DNA of 64,000 nucleotides from Sphaerulina vaccinii. Its lineage: Eukaryota > Ascomycota > Dothideomycetes > Mycosphaerellales > Mycosphaerellaceae. Shown piece after piece: positions 1 through 10,644 of this stretch (the stretch's first letter is position 1; each line of letters begins with the position of its first letter). The stretch is from contig JAKUDP010000013.1 in the NCBI GenBank assembly GCA_022570795.1, positions 558,001 through 622,000 of the forward strand. The letters run 5' to 3'. A model generated the notes under the pieces. It saw only the letters and a program-made list of their open reading frames with translations. It was not told where the DNA came from and searched no databases. The position numbers were made by a program, and so were the translations under genes.

Positions 1-1539
1 GACCGGTCTAACTCCGTGAAAGGTTTGCAGCAGGAAGCATCGCCATCAAAAGATCGGGACTGGCTACGCAGAGGTCGAAGCAACAGCTCTTTCCAGAAAC
101 GTACGTTGGACGTCTGGAAAGTTGAAGAGCTCCTGAAGCGGTTGAATCCCTTCCCTGTTCTCTCTAGATCCACTGCAAGCTGCTCTCGAGCGTGCCTGTA
201 TGATTCACGTTTAGAATCAAGGTAGTCCGTTCTACGAAGCCCCCCCTGCATTCGTCGAGACGCATGAGTATAGTATTCTGTGTGAGTGCGCCCGCGCGAA
301 TCTCGTATTTCAAGGATATGCATGACGTGGTAGGCGGCAAGCCTGAAGACCGCCTCAAGTTCTTGTATAGCCGACTCGCACGTAATGCCCAGACTCAGAT
401 TAGGCTCAAAACTCGCAGCGAGAGTTTCGCCATGAACGAGGCCTATGGTAGGCTCCGGTACAGGATTGGCCACCTCTTCTTCTAGATTATGTGATCTAGA
501 TCCAGTAGTGACCAGCTCTTTGAGCACATGCTTGCTGCTTCGAAGACCGCGGATGAGCTCCGAGACACGAATCGGGAGCGCAACAACAGAGAGCAGTGAT
601 AAGTGGCGTGGCGATATCTCCGAAAGCTCTGACCAGGCATGATCTCTCTCGATAGAGCTTTGGAACGATAACAATTCGGACCGCGTCTCGTTCCGTCGAT
701 ACACCCACGTCTGCTGAAGTACTCTTTCAAATTGTGAGCGATTCACGCTCATCCGAGCAGCAGATCGGAAGGAGGCCTCGGGGAGGATAGATATTTGCAG
801 TCGACCGTGAGTCCTGATTTCTTGATAGTCCTTCGCTAGTCGTGCGATGTCTTCCTCAACGCTATCGATTCGACTAGCCAAATCATGGTCCTGTGACAAG
901 CGAGCATTGATGTGAGCCTCGAGATGCGCGGCCAAGGCCCCTGACTGCGTCCTGGAATCACTGTATACTCTTAGCCTTGTCTTTGTTCAGTCTGTGCACA
1001 TGGACTCACGACTGCAAGATCTGAACTTGCATCTCCCAGAGCACAACCTGCCATTGTAACTTCTCCAGGAATACGGGGAGGTCACTGTCCCCATGAAATG
1101 ACGTCGACTTCACATAATTGTCGAGCTCGCTGAACGTCAGTACAGCTGCAGTGAAGGCAACTACCAGCTGCTTGACGGAGATGATGCATGGCTGCGATGG
1201 CTGAGCTTGAGCCTTTTCAAGATGGCGTTGTAGTTCGTCCAGTACACTCTTGCTTGTTTGCACGCTTTGCTCAATGTTTGCGAGGCACTCCGCGGTTTCG
1301 GCGCCTGGATCAAGAACGTCAATTTCCTCACGTAGCGCCTGCACCGAAGTACAAATGCTAGTAGCCCGAGCATGCAGGCTCGCAATACACGACGTCACCC
1401 CAATCCGCTCGTCCTGCTCAATAAGTAGTGTCCGTTGAGCATGTAGGATGAACGTATTGTTTATGACATCGCCGTAGATGTCTCCATTGTGGACTGTCGC
1501 GAAGTCTCGGACCTCCAAGTTGCCGAATGTATGGCCCAT
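1..1539 (-). CDS. Fungal STAND-type N-terminal region protein, cut by window edge
   Basis: Two exons on the minus strand, 1010-1539 and 960 down to the edge, joined by a 49-bp intron (961-1009, GTGAGT...CAG) that keeps the frame. At least 496 residues are visible and the frame is still open at base 1, so the C-terminus is missing. The N-terminus (GNLEVRDFATVHNGDIYG) resembles the short glycine/aspartate-containing motif found near the start of many fungal proteins with a helical N-terminal domain of the STAND/NLR type. The following 150 residues look helical. No NACHT, NB-ARC, ankyrin or WD repeat lies in the visible part, so membership in the NLR class is inference. A HET-domain gene lies 5 kb away, but nothing links the two directly. 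Confidence 0.55.
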
Positions 1540-2195
1540 GGCCCAAGCTGTACAAGGTTATAGCATATGGCTTGCGTATTTCCAGCTGGAAGCTGTTTCG
1601 ACTTCGGACAGGTCCATTCACTGCACAATCGAGGTTACTCGAGGCATGTCGAGTGAGGGCATCCGCCAGGCTGAGGTGAGACCGCATCTATTGCTGTCCA
1701 CCCCGCCACCATGCACGAAGCTCATGGTCGGCCAATACGAACTCTCTCCATCCCACCTCTCAAGAGCGAGACCCACTCCCGCACAAGGCAAGGACCAGAA
1801 GCCATAAGCCACACAGTACCATCTTTGCATAGTTGTATGTCGAATCACATTGGGAATTCGGAAGAATTCTCTATGACTCGAATTCGATATTCCGAAGTCT
1901 CTCTTTGGTATCCAGCTCCAGTTGCCACCCTCCGGACTCCGGACCTCCAGACCAGTCACAGTCCAGGTCAACAGCCAGATCGACATCGATGGAGCCCAAA
2001 GCAGGTGGCAAGTTGCCTGGCAAAAGAACAAGCAATGCTCAATACATCATAAAGATTCTACTTGCGCTCACCGAGCAGGACTTTTCTATTCTGTTCTCCA
2101 GCAAAAGTCCCATGCCATCCCATTCATCTCGCTAAGCCCGACATAACATTGCGCACCATGACGCCCCAGATACACTCGTAGCTGACGACGGGCTT
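1540..2195. other. Intergenic region, no supported gene
   Basis: This lies between the start of the STAND-like gene and the end of SEC21, so it should hold the former's promoter and the latter's terminator. Overlapping open frames of 100-137 codons occur on both strands, but none shows a recognisable domain or splice pattern. Confidence 0.5.
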
Positions 2196-5079
2196 CTACG
2201 CCACGGCACCAACGACAAGAGCAGCAAGACCTTCTTCTTCTGACCTTGCCGTGATCTTCACTGTGACGCCACTCTTTGCTGAGTGAGCCATCCTGACTGT
2301 GCCTGCGACTTTCCCGCCTGTGACAGACTTTCCATATAACCTCAAAGTATGCGTTGAGGTTGATAAAGCCACCTCGGATCCTTCGAGTGGCTGCATTCCA
2401 AGCGCTTTAACAAGTAGCTCGACAGCTTCAGATATGCTCTTAGCATTGCTGAGCTGTAACGTCTCGGTCGCCTCATCCGCATCAGGTATGCTGCTCCAGA
2501 TGTTATCGAAGGAGCCGGCGAATGCAGGCACAACGTAGTCGGAGCCATCAAGCGACAGGTCTTCGACTTGATATTCGTCATCATAGCCACCTTCTTCTGG
2601 CTCGCCAGTCGCAGGGTCGATCTCTTTGAGCGTGAACTTAAGCACGTTTGTGAAGGATGCTGCGACGAATTGCCCAGCAGGTTTGCTGAAGGAGACGTAT
2701 ACGGTTCCTGGTTTGTCAGACTTGAGAAGTTCAACAGGAATGACAAATCCATCATCCACAAGAACTGATTCCTCTTCTTCATCATCTGCGGAAGGAGTAC
2801 ATATGACAGAGACGTCTGATAGGACGTAATCAGCCAAGGTGTTCTTGATGTCGAATTGAACCACGACGTGTTCCTTGAATAAGTGCTTGACTGCCGAGAC
2901 CACATATTCGGTCTCGGATTCCGTGAGTTCGGCCACTGGGGACGATTTGAGGACGCCGCCATATGAGGAGAACTCCGGGATGGCTGAGAGTTGTGATGCA
3001 TATTTCTGTGTCTGGACAGAGGCTTGCGCGGCAACCTCTGCAGCGGAGGCGTCGGTCTTCTTTGGCCCGATAGTAGGTGCCTTGAGTGTTGGAGTGGCAG
3101 TTGTGAGCTTCTTCGTGCGGTCCTCGGCGAGAGATTGTTCGCGGGTGACGACTGGAACTCCAGAGAAGTCGAAAGGATTGGCGAAGGCTTCTGCTGATCC
3201 ACCATTGACATAGTGGGCAAGCTGGTCTTCGAGGATGGGTAGAGAGAACATGGAGTCTATCAAATGTCAGTATAGCGCAAGTCAGCAGGGCATGATCAAA
3301 CTCACCATTGCGGACAAATCGACCCGAAAACTCATCGTCGTCATCTTTCATCAGTCGCAAGTTCAATGCAGCGCGATCACGGACTTCATCATCGGTATCG
3401 TCGAGACATCTCTTGAGCAGCACGCCAACACTCTGCTTGACTTCCGGGTCCTTCTGTCCAACACCGAACTTGGCCAGCGCAGTGACAGCCGCAGCTCGCA
3501 CAATCGCGTTCTCCAGTACGACTCTATTGTAGATGTAGCGAATGTACTTTGTGGGTTGTGCAGTCTTTGGTCCTTCCATACCCAGCACATGCAGAATACG
3601 CACGGCAAGTTTGGTGAACTCGCAGTCTTCAATGAACTCGCAAAGATGTGCAAGCGCTTCGTCGCGAGCCTCTGGCACGAACTTGATCAGATCGAACATG
3701 CTTTCCACAACACTACGCTTGAAGTCGTAGCCTCCCTCATCGCGTAGGATGCCAGAAAGGAAAGACAGCATGCGGGCCTGTTTCGATGGGAACTTCAAGC
3801 ATAGTGTTCGGATTGCCTCGACAATTGTTACCTTGAATTCGTCTGTGATCTCGGACATGAAAGTGCTGATCTGTGTCATGAGGCGATCGACAGACGATTC
3901 GTTTCCAGTCTTGAGAAGTGTCGTGATGGCAAATGTCGCAATCGATCGGTTCGAGTTCGAGATGAGGCTTTCGATATCCGGGTTGCATTGCCGCACAGCA
4001 TCTGGCTTGAACGAGGCGAATTGGTGCAGGATCCTGATTGCAGCGAACTTGGTGACAGCTCTCGGGCTGGTCAAGAAGAGCTGCAGAACATGTATCGCCT
4101 GGCCAATTTCTGCGTCTGTGAGGTCTGGCATATCACCAATGGCCTTTGCGGCCTCAAAGTTGACCATCTCGCTCTTGTCTCGCAGCCACTCGTCCAAAAG
4201 CTTCATCATAGGCCTTCTCAAGCTTGGATCGTCCTCTGCCAGCTTCGCAGCCAGTCTTACAAGCATCACTCTCGCCGCCGGGCTCTTAACAACACCAGCC
4301 GCAGAGTACTGCTGCACCATCTTCACCAAAGCCATGCGATCATGACTTCTCATCTGGTATAGCAGACCAATGGCATGGTACTGTGTCATATAATTTGTGT
4401 TCGCAGGCAAATGCTGCGACGATCCTCCAAAGCCCATGAATCCTCCACCCGACTTTGCTGAGGAAGCAGCTTCCTGTGTCTCGCTCTGCCATCTCTTGAC
4501 AATGTCCCTCGCAATAGGCAACAAGTGGTAACTGGACACCAGAGCTGCAGAAGACACAGAAGGCGTCTTGTCAACAATGGCAGTCTTGATATTCCTCTCA
4601 ATGGCTTGCACTGTGGAGGCATCTATGATTCGGCATAGAGCTCGAATGGCATTGGCTCGGTATACAACATCACTTCCTACTGCGGTATCCTTCATGATCG
4701 AGCTCGTGACCATGATGACATCTTCGGCGGTGTTTGCGAGTTCCTTGATGATCAGGTAGACCATCTGGCGGAGGGAGGCATCCTTGTTCTGGAACAATTT
4801 GGAGATGCCGAAGAAGAGGGAGGTCGCTTCGTTGGTCGGGAACTTTTCGCCAGAGGAGAGGAGGAGCGCGAGTTTCGTGAGGAGGATCCGACATTTTCGA
4901 GGCGATATGGGGGATGTGTTGAAGACACGGGCTGTACCATAGCATTAGTTACTCCGTCTATATGGGGGGTATGGGGGGGGGGGGGTTATTGGAGGATTGG
5001 ACTGACCTTCTTGAAAGACGCTCGTCCTGTCGACTTTGACTATTCCAGCGTCGTCTTCGTCCTTCTTGTTGAGCGCCAT
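2196..5079 (-). CDS. SEC21: Coatomer (COPI) subunit gamma
   Basis: Gamma-COP is the adaptin-like subunit of the COPI vesicle coat, which returns cargo from Golgi to ER. Three exons give 919 residues, close to yeast Sec21 (about 935): 5007-5079, 3306-4931 and 2196-3256. The 75-bp and 49-bp introns have GTCAGT/GTGAGT donors and keep the frame. The first exon begins MALNKKDEDDAGIVKVDRTS. Residues about 20-550 are the HEAT-repeat adaptin N-terminal trunk (for example FFGISKLFQNKDASLRQMVY). A linker rich in T, P and K follows, then the two-part gamma-COP appendage domain at the C-terminus. The ATG at 5079 was chosen because it gives the expected short acidic/basic leader and splices in frame. The gene is divergent from PLP2 with 205 bp between the start codons. 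No defects seen. Confidence 0.95.
4973..4985 (+). repeat. G13 homopolymer in SEC21 intron 1
   Basis: Thirteen consecutive G on the plus strand, preceded by a G6 run at 4964-4969. It lies inside the first intron of SEC21, so the transcript reads poly-C. It sits just downstream of the shared SEC21/PLP2 promoter and is prone to length errors in sequencing. Confidence 0.85.
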
Positions 5080-5284
5080 CGTGAAGTGAAGTCGAAGTGT
5101 TATGGAGAAAGAGCAGAGCGTAGAGTAGGCGAAAGGGAGGTTGCTTGCATAGAGAGAGGTAGGTGTCGTTGCCAGATCGTCTCTTTGAGCGCCAAGAACT
5201 GGGGAAACAGAGCCTCATATGAATAACTTGACTGTCTATTCCATAGCAACTCATCTACATCTACACACCATAACAGCTGTCAAG
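5080..5284. promoter_or_regulatory. Shared divergent promoter of SEC21 and PLP2
   Basis: The ATG codons of two housekeeping genes face away from each other across 205 bp. Both promoters and both 5' leaders must fit here. I see no clear TATA box. Confidence 0.6.
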
Positions 5285-6091
5285 ATGAACGGAATACCAG
5301 ATGTACCGATGCAAGTCCAAGTCGACCCCAACGAAGACACGGAATGGTATCACTCGGCACCTCCCATACCATGAACCCGCATACTGAAGATTATAAGGAA
5401 CGACATCCTGCGCTCCAAAGGCATCATTCCCGAACGAACTCCCTCGCCGACTCCTCAGATCGAAGCAGCCATCCTGCAAGCCCGCGAACTCGCCCACGAA
5501 AACCGTCTTGAAGGCAAAGACTCGGATGAACTAGACGAGCTCGAAGATGAAGAAGATGAGGCCTTCTTAGACTCATACCGACAGAAACGAATGGCGGAGA
5601 TGGCTACGTTACAACAGACGAGTGTGTTCAACCAAGTCTATCCAGTTCAGAAATCAGAATGGAATACAGCAGTCACCGGGGCGAGTAAAGAAGCCTGGGT
5701 GTTTGTTCTGTTGACGAGTTCAAGTGGGACGAATACGGAAAGTCAGATTATGATTGAGATATGGAGAGACCTGGCGAAGAAGTTTGGTGACATCAAATTC
5801 TGTCAGATCAGAGGCGATTTGTGTATTGAAGGGTATCCGGATAGAAATACACCGACAATCTTGGTGTATAAGGATACCGAGATCAAGAGGCAGATTGTTA
5901 CGCTGAAGGAAGTCAATGGTCAGAACACGAGTGTGGAAGATCTGGAGAAGCTTCTGCTGGGCTTGGGCGCAATCAAGTATGGCGACTCGAGATTGAAGAA
6001 GAGGGATGAGGAAGAAGAGGACAGACCGTATAGGAGTATTCGGCAGGGCGAGAGGAAGGGTGGAGATGATGATGATAGTGATTGGGACTGA
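5285..6091 (+). CDS. PLP2: Phosducin-like protein, thioredoxin-fold chaperone cofactor
   Basis: Two exons, 5285-5346 and 5398-6091, with a 51-bp intron that splits the Trp codon of the diagnostic DTEW|NDILRSKGIIPE block. This block marks the phosducin-like-2/3 family. The product is 251 residues. It has an acidic N-terminal helix region with a run of Glu/Asp near residue 85, then the thioredoxin-like domain (about residues 100-220), and an acidic C-tail ending DDDDSDWD. In yeast, Plp2 works with the CCT/TRiC chaperonin on actin and tubulin folding and is essential. The ATG at 5285 is chosen because its exon splices exactly into the family block. The gene is divergent from SEC21. Confidence 0.92.
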
Positions 6092-6435
6092 GGAGAAGGA
6101 GCTGGGACGATGGCCATTTTGCGAAGTGCTCGCGGGCGGTTGACTCCTTCTTGTAAGTTGTGTTTCCGGGCGTCTGATTACTCGTCTAGTAGACGGTTTT
6201 ATGATACGGAAGCACGAACCTCGTTATATCGTGCGATCACAGTCAATTTCAGCTGAACGACTATCCATTGAACATCTGCCTGCCTCAGGCCGATATCGGT
6301 CGAAGGATCTAATCGCGTGAGTCCGCATCGTAGCTTGCGCGTGGCCTCTGGAGCTGCGACGAGGTCGCGACCTCAGCCTTGCTACTTCATGCGTCGCACA
6401 ATAGTATTCCTCGCTCGACCCGGAGAGCGAGCACA

Positions 6436-7512
6436 ATGCGATTGCTACATATCGAGACACTCGAGTTCCACGAATTCGCTTCCGCGGCGGAGGCACCACC
6501 ATACATTATCACGTCTCATCGCTGGGAGGATGGCGAAGTCAGCTATCAGCAGTTCCAACGACGGAAGACCGATACAGGGATTCATTTGCGACCTGGATGG
6601 CGGAAAATTAACAAATTTGCCGACTACATCAGGAGATGGTGCGTGGACTTCCACGATAGTTTGCTTGCGGACGCGGACTCGAGCGTGCCCCCTGATGTAG
6701 CCATTCCATCGTACTTCTGGATTGATACTTGCTGCATCAACAAAGAAAGCTCCGCTGAGCTCCAAGAAGCTGTCACATCAATGTTCCAGTGGTATAAACA
6801 AGCTTGGTGTTGCTTGGCATACCTACACGATGTCAGGAACGACATGCACGCGACAGATTACGGTCCGATGGGTCTGTTGAAAGAGTTCCAAGACAGTGCA
6901 TGGTTCACTCGTGGGTGGACAGTGCAAGAACTCTTGGCTCCTAAATTGGTCATTTTCCTCGATCAGCACTGGCGTGTCTTTGGGCATAAATCTCATAATG
7001 CACCTCTCGTAGTGGGAAAGCCTGGAGGGGTCTACGACCTCGTAATTGGCATAAATTGGCTCAAATTGCCGCTAAACCACTGGATCTCACTCATCACTGG
7101 CATCGATGAGCTCGTCTTATGGAATTATGCTCGCGTGACCAATGTCACAATCGAGCAACGCATGGTCTGGATAGGCGGCAGACCTACCACGAGACCAGAG
7201 GACCGCGCTTACTGTATGCTTGGCATCTGCGAAGTATATCTTCTGTTCAACTATGGTGAGGGTGCGAATGCCATGAGACGTCTATGTAGGGAGATCAGAG
7301 AAGAGCACGGTGTCACAATCCAGCCAGATGACTACTTTCGAACCACCAGCGGAACGGCGACACAGCAAGAGCTCGGTCGAATGCTGTTTGGTCACCCTGT
7401 AGAGGTGCATGTTCCTGCACAACAGACTGGACTTCCTCGAATCGGATGTCCTGAGCCTCTTGTAGGGCTTCCGCATCCTTTCACTATCCAGGGAGCCCAG
7501 GATATCGACTAG
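6436..7512 (+). CDS. HET-domain protein (heterokaryon incompatibility type)
   Basis: An uninterrupted 358-residue frame from ATG 6436. It starts MRLLHIETLEF and shows the three HET blocks. Block 1 is the YIITSHRWEDGEVSY region. Block 2 is YFWIDTCCINKESSAELQEA. Block 3 is AWFTRGWTVQELLAP, followed by the conserved TRPEDRAYCMLGICEV and YGEGANAMRRL stretch. HET domains trigger programmed cell death after non-self recognition or pathogen sensing in filamentous fungi. No NACHT, ankyrin or WD repeat follows, so this is a short, HET-only form. The stop is TAG at 7510-7512. An in-frame non-canonical extension upstream to 6379 exists but lacks ATG. The partner or ligand cannot be inferred. Confidence 0.88.
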   Translation: MRLLHIETLEFHEFASAAEAPPYIITSHRWEDGEVSYQQFQRRKTDTGIHLRPGWRKINKFADYIRRWCVDFHDSLLADADSSVPPDVAIPSYFWIDTCCINKESSAELQEAVTSMFQWYKQAWCCLAYLHDVRNDMHATDYGPMGLLKEFQDSAWFTRGWTVQELLAPKLVIFLDQHWRVFGHKSHNAPLVVGKPGGVYDLVIGINWLKLPLNHWISLITGIDELVLWNYARVTNVTIEQRMVWIGGRPTTRPEDRAYCMLGICEVYLLFNYGEGANAMRRLCREIREEHGVTIQPDDYFRTTSGTATQQELGRMLFGHPVEVHVPAQQTGLPRIGCPEPLVGLPHPFTIQGAQDID

Positions 7513-8084
7513 GATAGCAGGAGTGTTATCAATTAGCTTGAACAAATTACGGCAGCCGCGAGTAGTCCACAACGAAAACATAGTGTGGAACAACAAAACG
7601 TGGAAATTGAAGCAGCATTGAGACTCTACTTCCGGCGGACTGGGGACGAAAGAGTGCGCTCCTCAGAGTGGACGGCCAACTCAAAGCTGGCGTTCTTGGC
7701 GTCTACAGCTGGTCCACACTTAAGATTCTCTCCTGCTGGAAATGCCCGCGATGACGACGACATGGTTATAAGGCTCAGAAACTCACGGACTTAATGCTAG
7801 GGTACTTCGACTGAAAACAATGTCCGAGATCTCTCACTGAGGATCGATTGTCTTGTTGTTGTTCTCAGACGGGCTTAGTGCGTTCGTTAGCGCTGAAACA
7901 TTCAACGGTCTTCGCTTGCGCTTGGTTTGCGCATAAGACACGATCTTTCGTCTAGAAATCGAAGCTCTCTCAAACAACAGCTTGCCCTCGAATCTATCAA
8001 GCCACACACCAACACACATCGACTCGAGTCAGCAGAAGAAGCGCCACATATCGAGCGAAAGTGAGCAGAGTATGCATAAATTTT
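7513..8084. other. Intergenic region
   Basis: A 69-codon frame at 7585-7794 could be debris of a longer HET-protein C-terminus, but it has no recognisable motif and no supporting splice sites. Otherwise I see only the upstream region of the F-box-like gene. Confidence 0.4.
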
Positions 8085-8792
8085 ATGCGCGAGCTTGAGA
8101 GATTGCGCGAACCTGAGAGGAAACCCAAGCTCCGAGTTGGGATCAAACCGTACGAAGAGCGCAGTGGTCCTCCTCCTCTTTTCCCAGAAGTCGAGCGCAA
8201 TGATGTTCCGACACAAGTCATCACTGTACACTCCGAGGTGTCTTCTCACACATACCACCTCACCACCAGAGCAGAGTACAGACTCGCATGCAGGAAGATC
8301 GCCAAGTGCCACAAGAAGCCACTCTCGCCAAGACTCGAAAAGGACAAGAGGCCTTGTTATCTCCTTCGCCTACCAGCAGAACTTCGTAAAAGGATTTACG
8401 AGTTGGCAATCTACACACACTAAGACATGGTGTCATCACGTCAGAGCTTCCACCAACGGCCCCTTGTCAAATCCATCGAGCATCCTCTCCTTCACATATC
8501 TCACTTCATCCGCGCTGAAGTTCTCCCAACATATCTTCAAGCACTACGCCAATACGGCGAACGAGTTCGTGCCGAAGCGAGAGCTGTCGCGAATCGGAGA
8601 ACGGGTGCAAGCGCGGCCCATCCACTCTCTTATCAAGAGCTTTTGGATGTGGCATGGGACTATGGAATGGCGTTTTGGTCTATACATGAGAAGATCAAGA
8701 AGCAGTTCAAGAAGTGGCGTTTGGTTGGAGCTGGGAGGGATCAGAGACGTTTTAAGAGGGCGAGGAAAGTGGCCGCTGGGTGGAAACTGTGA
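8085..8792 (+). pseudogene. F-box-like (LPAELR) fungal protein with one in-frame TAA
   Basis: A single frame runs from ATG 8085 to 8792, interrupted only by TAA at 8421-8423. Before the stop it encodes a basic region and the typical fungal F-box-like core LLRLPAELRKRIYELAIYTH. After the stop, in the same frame, it continues with LLHISHFIRAEVLPTYLQAL and a Trp/Lys-rich tail. That is the usual second half of this family, where a list of residues about prior state (the R-x-E-x-L-P-x-Y pattern) follows the core. Such proteins may be adaptors of SCF ubiquitin ligases, but most are uncharacterised. The break is one codon with no frameshift. Start position is uncertain: a GTG at 8061 and the first ATG at 8085 are both in frame. 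Confidence 0.6.
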
Positions 8793-9729
8793 TAGAGGTG
8801 GAATATTGTGCAGGCGAGTGACTTGCGGTAAGAGAGGCGTTGATTCTGAGTACGAACAGGCGTCTGCAGCTGAGACTGCCTGATATTGAACGCGAATATT
8901 CTTTTGATTCACGCGCATCATCCTCGCAGGCTTTGGGCAGTGGAGCAGCAGATCTGGCAGTCAGCATGTAGCGTCCGGGGAAAAGGCTCGAGTCATCACT
9001 GTTCATGCTTCGTACCAAGTATCAGTTCGTAAGATATGAATTGCAATCGCTGTGAGTGGTTGTTGTGCCGTCAAAGAAGGAGAAAGAGAGGAGAAGTGCA
9101 GCTAGCTTCCCCGTCACCGAAGTCGCTGCCAAGGTCCCACCTTCGCCACCACGGATTGAAATTACATATTGGATATTGAAATCATGCTTCCATCAATCAC
9201 ATACAAGGACGTTTGGCCGGTTCGTCACACCTTACATCACCTCAATTGATTCAGCAACTCACGATTTAATAGAGCGGTTAAGGCGTAAGCACCACTAAAA
9301 CAATGAACGACTATTGAATAAATTCTGACATCCACCAGGCCGTCTTAAGGTTTCACTCTTCATTGAGTTATCTCGGCGGTTCGAAAGAGGTTCGTTCCAT
9401 CACCATTAGCTCGCTCACCCGACCTTGTTCTGACTCCCATCACAGCGCAGGTTCGAGTCCTGCAGCGTTCAATTCGTTCAATTCTTCTTTTGTCTTTTTG
9501 CACCTCATGTTCTATGTGTACTACTAGCATGAGGTTGTTGTGAGCTTTAGGTTGCTCATCTTTTGTGGTACGCATGATACGGCTTTTGCTTGTGGCCTGA
9601 CATGAATCTGCATAGTCTTATAGCTACGTCTATCTCCTTTCGCAGTCTATGTAACAATTTTGATGTTCTTGGGCAGAGTCAGTAGGCGATTGTCTTTTGC
9701 TTCTCATCTTTCCAGTAAAGAGTCACCGC
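8793..9729. other. Intergenic region with an isolated tRNA-like B box
   Basis: No supported gene in 0.9 kb. At 9449-9465 there is a perfect T-arm-like hairpin (GCAGG-TTCGAGT-CCTGC) containing the Pol III B-box sequence GGTTCGAGTCC, with T-rich runs about 30-40 bp downstream. No matching acceptor 5' strand or anticodon arm was found. Confidence 0.45.
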
Positions 9730-10479
9730 TCACGAGACAGTCTCCACCTCCCCTGCAATAGGCAAAAGCTCATTCACCTTCTTCTCTTCCTTCTTGATAG
9801 CCTTTCTCAACTTCCTAATCTCAGTTTCCACTTCTCTCATCCCTCTCCAACAATTCACAGCTTTCGTCACGCTTTCTTCATCCAATAACGCTGATGAAAA
9901 GGACTTCTGTGCTTGTCGTAAAGTCGAAGGAACCAGGATGCCAAACCAGCGTATTGCGTCATGAGTATCGACTTGAGACTTGGGCTGCTCTCGGTCTGCA
10001 GTGCTCGTATCTGGCTCTGCAGTGGTAGAACTTTGCCTAGTTTCTGGTTCCGGAGTGGATTCTGGTGAGGGCAGTTGCACAGGTTCTGACTCCGCTGGAT
10101 TCTCGACAGCTTTCTCCCCATTTGTGGAGGAAGTCTCGTTGGTTGTCTCTTCTCCAGACTGCTCCCGTGTCGTGACGGGTGTCTTCTCGATCTTTAGGGA
10201 TATGCTCTCATTCTTGGCTTGAACCTGGACGCGTGTAGTGGCAACAGCTCGTTGATCATAGTAGTCTTGTCCGTATCTTCCACGATTAGACTTGAAGTTC
10301 GCCTGGGCTAGTGTGAAGAAGCCCGAGGACATATGTTTCTTGATGGCCGCCTGAGCATTGGTGTAGTCGTTCAGGAGTGTTAAGTACCGTATCCATAACG
10401 CGTCAAGTTGGTCATGCAACGACACCAGAGAGGCATTCTGTAGCTTCTCGCCAACTTCGAAGATCTGCTCACTCGACAT
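9730..10479 (-). CDS. VMA22: V-ATPase assembly factor Vma22 / CCDC115-like
   Basis: One exon of 249 residues from ATG 10479 (MSSEQIFEVGEKLQ). The two family blocks are visible: an N-terminal helical part ending GFFTLAQANFKSNRGRYGQD, and a C-terminal block DAIRWFGILVPSTLRQAQKS. They are separated by a Pro/Ser/Glu-rich low-complexity linker at about residues 95-170. In yeast Vma22 works with Vma12 and Vma21 in the ER to assemble the membrane Vo sector of the vacuolar proton pump. The C-terminal KKEEKK region suggests a coiled coil. It is divergent from CMS1 with 165 bp between start codons. An upstream non-canonical extension to 10533 is in frame but not needed. Confidence 0.82.
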   Translation of the reverse strand: MSSEQIFEVGEKLQNASLVSLHDQLDALWIRYLTLLNDYTNAQAAIKKHMSSGFFTLAQANFKSNRGRYGQDYYDQRAVATTRVQVQAKNESISLKIEKTPVTTREQSGEETTNETSSTNGEKAVENPAESEPVQLPSPESTPEPETRQSSTTAEPDTSTADREQPKSQVDTHDAIRWFGILVPSTLRQAQKSFSSALLDEESVTKAVNCWRGMREVETEIRKLRKAIKKEEKKVNELLPIAGEVETVS

Positions 10480-10644
10480 GATGAGAATGTATATGTTTTG
10501 GTGGAAGTAGACAGAGAAGTGGAAGATCATCACAAGCCACTGCCAAGATCGATCGAGCCATTCCTCTTTGGAACTTTTGCGACCTCAAAATATTCTTTTC
10601 TAACTTCCATGCCAACGACATAGCACAAAATCATATCATACACC
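10480..10644. promoter_or_regulatory. Shared divergent promoter of VMA22 and CMS1
   Basis: 165 bp separate the two opposing ATG codons, so both promoters overlap here. No specific element identified. Confidence 0.55.

Noticed and set aside
1618..2031. 137-codon frame on minus upstream of the STAND-like gene
   Set aside because: Overlaps equally long frames on the other strand and shows no motif.
8386..8444. 59-bp intron that would remove the TAA at 8421
   Set aside because: Donor, branch and acceptor look acceptable, but the splice shifts the frame and deletes the conserved F-box-like residues.
9400..9480. tRNA gene on the plus strand
   Set aside because: Only the T arm and B box match. 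No 5' acceptor strand pairs with the 3' strand and no anticodon arm could be folded.
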